A stretch of 64,000 nt of DNA. It comes from Acholoe squamosa (taxonomy: Eukaryota > Annelida > Polychaeta > Phyllodocida > Polynoidae). A program made the translations under genes and the position numbers. The stretch's first letter is position 1. Each line of letters opens with the position of its first letter. Below are positions 1 to 12,500 of this stretch, one piece after another. The DNA is taken from positions 16,771,501-16,835,500 of the forward strand of contig OX439041.1 in assembly GCA_949317995.1 (NCBI GenBank), in the 5' to 3' direction. The notes under the pieces are model-generated. The model saw only the letters and a list, made by a program, of their open reading frames with translations, was not told where the DNA came from and searched no databases.

Positions 1-576
1 ATCCATCACACACAGAGCATCCCATTCAATTCGTTCAAGTATAAGTTAAAAATATGGTACAATATAGGTGGCAAAAATAAATAAGGTTACTTTAATCATT
101 TGTTAAGTGATAGCCCTAGTGCGTTGATATAGGTTTATATAAAAAGAAATAAACGGTTGACGCATTCACAGCCCTGTTTTGTTTTGTGTATCAAAGCTTG
201 AGGTATGAATAATGAAGGATTGTTCAAGAGAAAACTATAGAAAATATTATTCATAGCACATTCCTCATAGTAGTGCCTATACAGTAAGGCTATATGTGTT
301 GCTACCAAGCTGACAGAAATAAGTTATATTTGGGTATGATAGAGACCATAGAGAAAATTAATGTTCTGAAAAGGGTCTAGTGCCGCACATGCAATGTGAA
401 CCAGCATATAAAGCACAGCATGATTTTATGCTTATTAGGCAAACAAGTGTATAGACCACACTTTTTACTTTGGGGTATTACAGTACCTTTGAATGAAGAC
501 GGGTTTTAAAGGCAGATATAGCATGTAGGCAGTGAATGCTAATAAGTCAGAATGGAGGAAGGACAGCACAACTTAC

Positions 577-2634
577 AGAGAGGCATACAAGGCCCACAAC
601 AACGAGTCCCATAATAGGGTGAACATTCTGGGGGAAATGAGGAAACTGAAATGTAAAGGAAGCATGTTTTAAAAACCCATATGATCTATGACAGTTCGTC
701 ACCTTCATCAGACTCCCAAGATGTTGGTAGATATAAAAAGCAAATATGATATACCAACAGTTAGGAGGTTTTGTAATATCTTGTCACAACCCAGCTGTAT
801 GTACATATGAACATGAATAAGCATGACTAGAATACAACTATTTAGGTGATAAGCCAACCCTTCTCTAACCTACAGAATTAAGAGTAATCACAAAATTATT
901 ATTGCTGATATATTCTGCTTTGTTGCATCAATACATCATATATAAGCATAAACATCATAAAAATGACATTAGAAGGTAAGATTCCAATATCCCACCTTGA
1001 CAATGTGCCAATTATTGCGTAGAAATATGAAGACAAAGCCAGTGATAGTCAATGCAGTAGTAAAGAACATACTGACCAAGTGCATCTGGAAAAATTGAAA
1101 AAAACAAACCTGTCATCATGAATCTTGATCAATACATTTGTGTAGAGTTATTAATGACTAGACTGGGGCCCGTCTTTCCCTATGTTAAAATATATAAAAA
1201 TGATACAAAATCATATCAGATACAGACAATACATACAGACACATACGGACCTCTGTATGTCACATATAGAGGTCCGTATGTCACTTTTAGGATACCACCT
1301 GGTACCTCCCGTATGTGATTTTCACACATATATGGCAGTCCGTATGTAACATACGAAAGTCCGTATGTGTCCGTAAGATAGGGAAAAATACAGCACAGAA
1401 AGCATGAAAGAGCCTAGTGATAACAATGCAGTGGGGCCATGATACTTCTTGATAATGAACAGAAAATGCCATCTATGTAATCGTGGAATATGGAGAGCAC
1501 ACTGAGGAATTTCGGAGACACTTTTTATACATTGTATTTTTGCTCCATATTTGTTTCATGTATTGGGTCCATATGTTATATGTCTCATTTTTATGTAGTG
1601 AAACCAAGTCCAGTGTTTCTATAACTCTAAGTGTTGCATAGTCCTGACAGATGGCCTTAATATAGACATATATGTTGTTGACGCATATAGAAAGGCAAGT
1701 TGCAGCTAATAATGTGATTTGCTGAGGATGATATATACTGGTTTCAGATTATGATATCATCTACTTTAAAATGAAAAATACACTGTAATGTCTTGGTGTT
1801 AACCTTGGTTCACATTCATGTAGGTAATAAAATAAAATTTGATTTATACCATGCTATGTTTACTCACCCACCACCATGATGTGTTTGTCATTGAGCTTCG
1901 AGATGGGGATCTGTAATACCTTGAGATGAGGACCCCAGGACCAGCAAACACAACCCATGCTATGATCATCATCATACCTGATGGTCAAACAGGTATAATC
2001 TATAAGATGATCTTCTTTAAAATCTAATGCATTGTCACCTGTGGCCTTCACTATACATAAATGTAGATCTGGTGAGTAACTCACCAGTACTGCATCCATG
2101 CATCATGGGTTGATACACCCTTCAAGAGCCTGCATGAGTATTTTTGTGAACAGTGGTCAAGGTCTTCTTTGAACCCAGGTAGGAATAGCTCTAACATAAT
2201 AAATGATTAAGAATATTGTGCTAAACTGCCTCCTCAAAATAGTGGTAAACCTTTTTATGCTATTGTAAGGCATGTGTATTTTCAGCCATCACTGTCAGCT
2301 ACTCCATATGAATTATTCAAAGGTTCTATAGTGCCTTGCATTTAAGGTGGACCTAGCATTCAAGGAAAACCCGAGAGTTGATGTTAGACTTAGAAAGTGA
2401 CTATTGGGCTTGATTCTAAACTGTGTCATACTGTTCCAATACAATATATCCTCACCATATTGTATACATATGTATGTATGTATTATATGTACAGGCAAAG
2501 ACTATGTTAAATACCATGTCCTTGAATTAAGGCAGGTAGCCTTGTTGCAGCTAAATCCTCTACTTTGATGAAATCTATAGTATGCGCTGATGCAGTCCGA
2601 TCCTGGGTTGTGTTGCCATGGTGATGTAGCATAC
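577..2634 (-). CDS. FRRS1: Gene A exons 8-11: linker and first cytochrome b561 helices
   Basis: Exon 8 (2634-2515) ends with LPALIQGHG, the His-containing turn before the first core helix. Exon 9 (1977-1868) encodes MMMIIAWVVFAGPGVLISRYY and ends TSWWW. Exon 10 (1085-996) encodes MHLVSMFFTTALTITGF, and exon 11 (645-577) encodes NVHPIMGLVVVGLVCLS. The histidines in QGHG, MHLV and NVHP match three of the four heme-ligand positions of b561 proteins; the fourth lies in exon 12, seen here only in gene B. The 79-codon open frame at 1860-2099 is a different frame of exon 9 and is not the product. Confidence 0.82.
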
Positions 2635-5600
2635 CTTTTGTAACATTTAGAATACAACATTTAAATACTGTTCACATAATAATAATCATTAACTAATTTC
2701 TACATACATAACATTACCAATGAATGCCATTTAGGGCATGATGATAGTATATGGACAAACAAATGAATTAATGCATCAAGAAGAGATGACTTTGTATTTT
2801 GTTCTTTTAAAGGTTGAGGTTATAAAGATTTTAGGAGAAAACTTGTAATGTTGCATTATATTGTTATTGTGATTTTCTAGAACCTGATTCCAGAAACCTA
2901 CCTGAGGAGACATAGCCTTTAGCCATAATAATGTGGTAGGGTGTGTTGCTGAGGTCTGCTATTGACTCATAATCTTGGCCATCCGTAATGTCGACTTCAG
3001 TTTTATTACGAATGTAGGAAAAACGGCAGCTAATTCGCCCATCAGCATAACTGATCTGTTGGTTATTAATGTCCAGACCTAGTGTTACCTTGGAATAAAC
3101 AAAAAGGTATTACAATCCATTTAAACATGAAAAAAACAGTAAAAAATGTGAATGTGTTTTTCTTCTTCTTAAGCAATACCTTTTTTATTCAAAGAGAATT
3201 ACAATAAATCCCAGGACATAAGGTGTACCTCATGGAAGATGCAGTATGAAATAAAATTAATACAAAGGTTCACTTGTATTGAGTCTGACTGAAGGTTACC
3301 TCATTAGGCGAAGCTCAGTCAGACCCAACACAAGTGAAGCTTTCCCTATTTTGATGACACAATATGCATAGACACTTGTGTTAGAAAGAATGAGATGCAT
3401 ACTGGAGTGAAGACTCTATTGCCAGGGGTAGATGTTGTCTCTGAAGACTGGATCTCCAAGGTTCCTGTACCCTCATTGAACACACAGTTAACAGCAGGAG
3501 CTGGGAACTACAAGTAATAATCATAAGTGCCAGATCCCTGGATCATGCTTCTATCAAGGAAACTCAACCTCGGACCGCTTATGACTTATTTTGCACATGC
3601 ATTTGGGTTTAAGCTCCACCACACAATATTGCATGCAAGTCAAAGGAGAAATTGGAACAAAAGACTGGAACGTCTTGCACAATAATGAGGAATCTCCTAA
3701 ATCAACATGTATTTGAATCCAGGATAAATAGTGAAGCAGTAATCAAGCTGGGTGACTTGTACTGAAATATGATATGATACCTCAGGAGAAGACTCAATTT
3801 TTATTTACTGCAAGGTATTTTTACCAAGACATCAATGTTTCTTGAGAGGCTTATACATAAACTTCATTTCGAAAGTTGACTGAACAGAGTCTCTTTGTTT
3901 TAAAGATACATTTTTTAAATGTTTGCAAATGTTCCTGAAACAATATATCACTTTTGTGAAATGAAGACAAAGATCTACCTAAATAGGGGCAATGTATTAA
4001 TTAGACCCTGCTTTTTGAAGTAATTTTGGTTTGAAATATGATTCTTGTTACCGTCCTCACATACATAATATGCACCTCATTTACAGGATGCACCCTGACA
4101 ATGTGGACTTTTGAAATAATAACTTTTGTTCTATTTTGGGCCATTTTCGAAATTGGAAGGCCCACTGCCATCTAAAGCCTATATTTAGGCCTTCAATCAA
4201 TTGTGAAATTTTGCAAAGCCTTGGTGTGGTTTTGGGTGACCATCCATCCCTCCCTCATTCTATGTGTAAGAGTGTTGTGCGTCTTATATGTGAGGATTTA
4301 CAGCAGTTCTTAGTCAAAATCTACCCTTGCCAGAAAAATATGTATACATGTAAGCAAAAGAAATACCCCCAACCAACCCCCAGTGATGGTGAGCAAGGGT
4401 TAATTACATGCTAGCAGGCTTTTCTACTTTGTAGGGCTGTTTGCACATAACTTACCATTCCTCCAGATTCTGAGAATCCCATAGAGACAAAGTGTTGTTC
4501 ATCTTTTACTGTTCCTGACAGATGGAAGTCGATGTACTTGGCATGAGGCACCCAACTTAAGTAGAATTCACACTCTTCAAATGGGCACCATGCAGGCTGC
4601 CTGAAACATCCATGTGTTCTCCCGCACTCCTCAACTGGCTTTATGCATGAATATTTGATCTTATTAATATTGTAACATTAAGTGTTCAAAGTTGTCTTGT
4701 TTTAACGAAATGGGAAATTAGTGATGGTTAAACATAAACATTCTATACATTTGATTACAAGGAAAGCACTAGGTTGCCCATCATTGTTACTAATATTCAA
4801 ATTTAAGAGCACGATCGATAGATCTATGCATGAATCACATGGCTTCCAGTCTAGATTTGCTTTACCCAATCCCTACTGTGAATCTGTTTTCTTTTTAATA
4901 AAAGTATGAGAAAAAAAACCTCTGTAAATTTATATGAACGAAAGACCAATATTACCAACAAGGGGAACAAGGTTTCATAATTCACATACCGTGGTACCTT
5001 GCATATAAGCCACACATGAATATAAGGCCTACTGCATCCTGTAGGACTTTCCAAAAGAGGGGGCATGCCTTACAGGTCAGGTAAAATATAATTAGATTAG
5101 TACTAAACTGGTAAAAAACAAAGCCCAAGTGTACCTTATAGCTTTTCGTTCAACTCAAGGTGCATCAGATACTGCTTCGGCTGCCTTATAATGAAGTACT
5201 ACAGTAATTCCAAGGCCAAAAAAGTACTGTTTGAACAGATGCTCCTTAATCGAAACAGCCCAATAGATAAACAGCCACTTACCATTGGGATTGTTGAAGA
5301 CATCATTGCTGTTGCGGTGGTTGGTGAGGTGGTTGTTACGGTTTTTGTGATAGTTGGCATAGTTATAGTTGTAGTTGGCATTGTTGTTGGTGGTGTTGTT
5401 GGTGTTTTAGTTGTTGTTGGTATTGTTGTAGGTGTTGTAGTTGGTGTTGTAGTTGGTGTTGTTGTTGGTGTCATTGTTGGTGTCATTGTTGTGACTCTTT
5501 TATATATGATAACACTTGATTGTATGGGGCGCCAGTACGTGCGGAAGTTTTTAACAATGGTTACCCTAAGCAATGAGAAAACACAAACACAATGAATATG

Positions 5601-6481
5601 ATAATGTGTAGAAAAAGGGGTCTAGGGGCAGAGCCCCCTATATTCATCGGTAAAATCATTAGAAAGCATCTTAAATACACAAAAAGATACCGAAGTACTA
5701 CTTGTGTATTTCTTTACTATCATGAGCAAAAGCAATTACAAATTAAATTCCAATTGATGCACTGTGTAATAAATGAATATTGAACAACACAAAGGATTTT
5801 CCATGTTGTTATTTTAGACGTTGCACTAAATTATCATGTTCAATAGGTATACCTATATGACAAAGAGTGTACATACCATAGTTTGATATTAGTACCAGCA
5901 GGGTATCCAATAGGTGCTGTCCAAATGAATGATAGCTCTGTCTTATTCATCTTGCCATCCTTCTGTGCTATACCATTCAGATTGACTATCTACAAAAAGC
6001 ACAGTAAAAATCATTCAAGATTAGTGAACATTTGACAATAATTAAGATGAATAAGTATATGCCTATTGTCACCCTACTATCTGCCACTACCAGCTATCTA
6101 TGACCTTTAGTGGTATCATTATGTAACAATTATGATCATTAATATTGATATGTGATATTATATTATGTATGAATAAATTATAACCACACCGATGGTAAAT
6201 AGTCCGCAATGAGGACAAAAACATGTGATAATAAGAATTTATGATTGATACTTGTATATATTATGATTTATTATATGAAATATATAACATATGGAATATG
6301 GACTTTATCAATCCATCAATAATGCTGGTGCCACCACACCAACATAATTTCTATGAAAGCCAGAAGGATAATCCCCTCATGAATGCCAAGCATAAGTTCC
6401 ACCATTACATCATTACCAAATATGGACATATACATAAAACTTGAGTCAGGAGGCACCGACAACTGCAGCTTTCACAGATTA

Positions 6482-6534
<53 letters not shown>

Positions 6535-9500
6535 TAAATGTTAAACCAAAAGGTGTGACCGCTTTCACACCTCAGGCCCGCCAGGCGGCGCTCCCTGTGG
6601 CTTGTGAAAGTTCCTGTTGCATCAATCAACATCCAAGCATCCTACCATGTGACTATCTCCACCAATGATATACTTTGTTTACTGTATGTACCGACGGGTC
6701 ACCATGGAGACATCCTGTGCAATAAAAACCCTGGAGTAGCCATTGGAGAGGATGAGTTGCCTCCAGGTGGTCAACATTGATACTCTGAATCAATAAACCA
6801 CTTTCTCTTCAAGATTATGCCGTAGTTGGACTCTGATCATTTATAAGTGGCACTTCCATCCCCACAGAGTAGTACAGAACCCGGCTTTCCAAGATACCTC
6901 AACAGAGGCATGAGTCCCTGGTGGATCTCAGACAGCTCAGGAGCAGAGGACCACCACAGGAGCGACTTCTACCAACAGTAACCAAAAGGAGGAAACAAAG
7001 GTTGAGTACACTATACATAAATCAGCACCTCAGCTCAGTGACAGTGATATTATACCACCTCCTACATCTCCTACAGTAACTAACCAGGAGATCACAGTAA
7101 CTACAGAAAATCCATTGACTTCCCCTTCCATTCAGAACTCTAATGAAAATTCCACCACAATGAATCCTGAACAGACCAGAGATCTTGTGAGGCACGAGAT
7201 AGATATCAGACAAAATGTCAGGCAAGAGGAAATTGAGGCAGCCAAAAATTTACTACAACAGATGGTAGAACAACAGACAACACAATGGCCTGAAATGAAA
7301 AAGTTCCACCAAGAGTTGTTAATAAAAACTGTAGAGAAAAGGGAGCAACAAGCTGCCTACTCCAAAATGTGTCTAATGAAATGAAAATCACGAATGAGAA
7401 AGACAATATTGTCAAACCAGAAGCATTTGACAAACCAAAAAGTGGCACCAACACAGACTATTTCTTCTCTGAGTATAAGATATACATTCTAGAGAAGAAG
7501 AAAACAGACTATCCAACAGTCTTAGCAGTGTAGGAGTCGGCGAAAACGTTAAGGGAAACTGGGAGTCGCACCCGGGACCTCTCAGCCTTCAGACGTACAA
7601 CATTTCCTACCTTCCACCCACGCCTGGACTGGGGTGATACAGAGAGGGGACATATGATTACACAACGAATGGCCCCTGCGAGTTGGTGCATCGCACGCGG
7701 GGAAATCACATTCCCCTACAGCAACAAATTCTTAATGGGCAAGGCAGCCATCTTGTATAAATTTCAGACACCAGAAGTCAAGAAAGACTTCAACAAGCTA
7801 AGGGAAATCTTCATGAAGCATTTCAAGGCAGCAGAAGAAGAAGACATTAAATCTGCATCATTAGACTCATTTGACCCCAGTAAGCAGACCATTGCTGAGT
7901 ATCTAGAGCAGGCCCAGGTGTGCTTCTGGTCCAAGGGCATACCAAAGGCAGAAGCCCTAGACAGGATAGAGATCTGCCAGCTCTACACAGGATCTACCAG
8001 ACGGAACAGTAGCTGCATTGGGGGGTGGCAAGCCCACATATCATAAGCCAGCCACCCACAGCAAACCCCAAGGACAGTACCCCCCTTGCCACCTGGTCAC
8101 AAGGTCAACCCCAACTACAGGGGAGACTGGAAGACTATGACACCTACTTTCCAGGGAAGATGAAAAGGCTAAGGGAGTCAGGCCAGATTCCCCCAGGTAG
8201 CAGGTACCAGCAACGGCAGCAGAACTAATCCATGGACCCCATGATGTTCTACATGCTGATGCAACAACAACAACAAAGAATCCCCCAAATGCCTCAACAA
8301 CAATATGCCACACCAGCACTCCAGTACCCTTCTCAGCAACAACAACAACAACAACCTCAACAGCAGAAGCAGCAGCAGCAGCCAAGCCCAGCCCAGTTCA
8401 ACAACCCTCAACTCATGGCTAAATGGGCCCAATTCATGCAGCAGCAGGAAAACTAGAATGTCGTCCCATGCATAGACCTCATGGCGGCGACACCACAAAC
8501 AATCAACGACAACCTGAACCATCCATGGACAATATGCCATCTGACCAACCAGCTACAGTAACCAGTGCAACACCAGTCATACATCAACGGATCTAGAAGA
8601 TCAAATACATAGGGCTCCCTATACTCAACCCCAAACTGACAATGACAATGACAGTGACTGTGATACACATTCTGAAGCAGGATCAGAGGGCACTGTCCAG
8701 AAACCAACACCCACCTACTCCACCTGTTCTTCAGATGATGGAGAGGAAATAGTAGAGAGAACAGAGCATTATATCAACATGATAGAATCAGATGATGAAT
8801 TTGATTGGACACAAAATTCAAAAACCCGACTGTCTCACTGAATCTCAATTTCAAAAACTCAATGATCTGCTCGATGAATCTAAAGATGTGTTTGTGCAGA
8901 AAGATAACAATCTAGGACGTACACACCTCTACACTCACAAGATTTAACTTATCCCTGATGCCAAACCAATGCAATTTTATCCTCTTAGTCAAGCACCCCA
9001 TGAGGCAGAACTTATGGAAAAAGAATGTCAAAAATTGGTAGAACAAGATATATTAGAAGAAACAAATATTGGTCCCTGGGCATCCAGGAGCTTTCTTGTG
9101 GAAAAGAAGGGCAGAAATGGGTGCAGATTAGTGACAGACCTAAGGTATGTCAACTCACAAACCATCAATCAGGCATTAACATCCCCTCGAGCAGATGACA
9201 GTTCAGAAATGATAGGTTAAATGAAACCTGTGGTCTTCTCTAAAATGGGTACTTCCAGATACCAATTAGAGAAAAAGACAGGGACAAAGTAGCTTTCCTC
9301 ACTAGGACAAAGAAATACAGGTACAAGGCTATGCCAATGGGATTGGCTACTAGTGCCCAGGTCTTCCAAGCCGTGGTCAACCTTGTCCTTAAAGATTTAC
9401 AGCACAGATGTGCCATTCCATATCTGGATGACATATTATGTTTATCACCCTCAATAGATCAACACTTCACTGACCTAAGGAATATCTTCCAAGCACTCAA

Positions 9501-12500
9501 AGATGGCAATTTAAAGCTGAAAAAGACAAAGTTTGAGTTCTTCCTAGAGGAACTAGATTTCCTAGGCATGAAGGTGACCACTGAAGGTATTAAGGCCTCA
9601 CCAGAGAAGGTTGATAAAATCCAATCATCTCCTACCCCCACAAATGTAAGATAGGTCAGATCCTTCACAGGACTGGCCCAATTCTACAGAAAATTTATCA
9701 AAGGATTCAGTGAAACAGCTCGGCCACTTTTCGACCTACTTAAACATAACAGATCATTCAAATGGACATCAGAATGTGAAACAGCCTTCCAGGCCCTGAA
9801 AGATTCCATTAGCTCAATTCATGAGCATGAGAAAAATTATGGGGCCACACAAAGAGAGTTGATAGGAGTGGTATTTGCAGTGGAATATTTCAGGCACTAT
9901 CTGGAAGAATACATTTCCAATTATATGCTGATCATCAGACCCTCATCCCCATGCTGACCAAGTCTGATAACAAAATCATGTGGGCCAGATGGGCATTAAA
10001 GATCCAACGGTTTTCCTTTACCATACAACATGTGAGAGGAAAACTGCACATACTAGCTGATGCAATGTCCAGAAGAGACTATCCATTGGATGACAAACCT
10101 ATGACCGAATTACCACCCAAACCCAAAATCATCAGGGTTCAGTATAGGATTATGTTCAATGACTCTCAATCATTCAAAAACAACGACCCTACTATAACAC
10201 TCACCCCCAAACCCATTCTCAACTCATCACTTCTACTGCGTATGTGCAGATGAATACCCCTCATCACACAAAACACATACATTTGATGCACAACCACACA
10301 CATTCACACAACTCAAACAAGAGCATGACATCCCTGTGCAGAAAACAAAATCTCCACCACACAAGCACATGGAGCCTAACGCCCATAACGTCACACAGGC
10401 ACCACTAGATGTGAAATCACCTAATTTGGTAGACCATGAAAGAGAGACAATTCAGGAGCTGGCCTGCCTAAACTCAGGCACATCACCCTGGCCGCTCTCC
10501 TCCCGCTCTGACCAGCTCATCCAACACAACGGCCAGCCTACACCTAGGCACATCACCCCGGCCGACATCACCTACACCACATGCCATCACGACAGTACAA
10601 ACACGTCAGAAGATGGCACACCCAAACCCAGACACAAGCCGTTTGAAGACACAATACAAAAAGCAACCTTTTAAAAAGAACTGCTACACACAGGTCATGT
10701 CATCTGGTGGAACAAACAAAACATCTGAAATGATGGAAAGTATGACGGACCCTAGCATCTTAATTCTCAACTTGAAGAGGGAGCAAAGGAGATCCTCAGA
10801 AACCAAATCCATCATCACATACCTTGAATCAGGCATAGTCCCCAATGACACAAACAAGAGAGAGACAGAAAAATTCATAAGGTCAACTCAGGACCACATG
10901 ATGCTTAATGGTGTCCTAGTACACATGAACTCCACTTTATGGAAGAAATTCTAAGAATTCTCTTTCCAACCTGTCATAACTGAAGACATGAGGCTCTCTA
11001 TCTTAAAGCTATACCAATGGCAGGACATGGTAGTACTCAAAGAATGCTGTCGACCATGCTACCAAAAGTATACTGGAAAAATATGGCGACAGATGTACAG
11101 AAATTTTATAACAACCTGCCACATTTGTCTCAAGGCTAAAAAGATGAATTGTGACAAAACTTGGGAAACCCTAACATTACAGGGATTCAGTGTTATTTAT
11201 TGTCACCAGGGGGCACAACCAGTGCTGAACATGGAATATTCTCCCACTTTCCCTTGTCAGATTTTGATGATCCAGTTGGATATACCTGAACTCAGAATAT
11301 CAGAATATTTCTGTCAACCAGCACAGTTATTATCCATGTCAGGCATGATGACATGCTTATCTGTGTTGTAAAAGAGGACTTTGTCCATTATTTAGGGTCT
11401 ATGATTGTCCAAATAATATATGTGGAAAGAGCCATAGAAAGTATTTTGATAGGTTACAGTAAATATACCTTCTTGTTCTTTTTGGCTACACCACCTAGAA
11501 GCTCTGAATATCACCAAATCCCCGTAATGTTAGGTTTTCCCACGTCTTGTCACAATTACACCAACACACTACCCATGACAAAACACCTTCATACATATTC
11601 CAATTCATTCACATAGATGCAATCGGTCCTCTGCCTCCAACAGAGGGCAAGAACAGATATGTAAGTAGTGGTCGATCGATTTTCAAAATTTTGTATTGCA
11701 TATGCTACCACCTCACTCGACACTGATACCACCACAGCAGAATTCATTGACAAATTGGTTCTAGCAGAGGGCACACCAACAGTACTACAATCAGATAACA
11801 AAACTTCATACAAAAATTCAAAATTCAAGAAGATGACCGACACCCTCGACATTAAACAAGTGTTCAGTGGCCAATGGCCAGTCCAATGGCCAAGCAGAAA
11901 GGTATGTAAAATCTCTATCAGAGGGGATGTGTGCCTTCTGCATGGATAACCAAAAGACTTGGGATATATACCTACCCCACCTGGTGCTTGCCCTCAACAA
12001 CGCAGAATCCAGTACCACATGGTATACCCCATTGTTTATTATGACGGGAAGGAACCCATGTACAATCATTGACAACAAACTACCACTACATGAAGAGAAA
12101 GGTCTAACCCTCCATACAATGGACAGACTCAAGAGGTCAGATTACCCTCACAACATGGTAGTTACCAACATTAAGAAAAGAACAGAGGAAATTAAAAGAC
12201 AACATGACAAGAGAGCTAGAGAATCCCGGGTAACAAAAGAATCACTGGTCTATCTAAAGATACCTCGCCTCCTGGACAGAGAGAAATGTCTCAAACTTCA
12301 ATATGTATAATTATGCTGCTGGACCATACATTGTGTGAAAATTTAATTCCAAGTCCTCAGTGCTTCTCAAAGCAGTCAGAACCATGAAAATGGCACCAAA
12401 GCCTGTACACGTAGATAGATTAAAGCTGGTACGCCGTGTCAGACACAAGAACTATCTACAAAGACTTATAAAACCCAATGACGACCTAGTTAGCAAGCTC

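Noticed and set aside
1860..2099. 79-codon minus-strand frame
   Set aside because: It overlaps b561 exon 9 of gene A in a wrong frame; the exon frame matches gene B and the b561 family.
5191..5595. 134-codon Val/Gly-rich frame on the plus strand
   Set aside because: It is the antisense of the Thr/Pro stalk exon of gene A; the minus strand has correct splice sites and phase.
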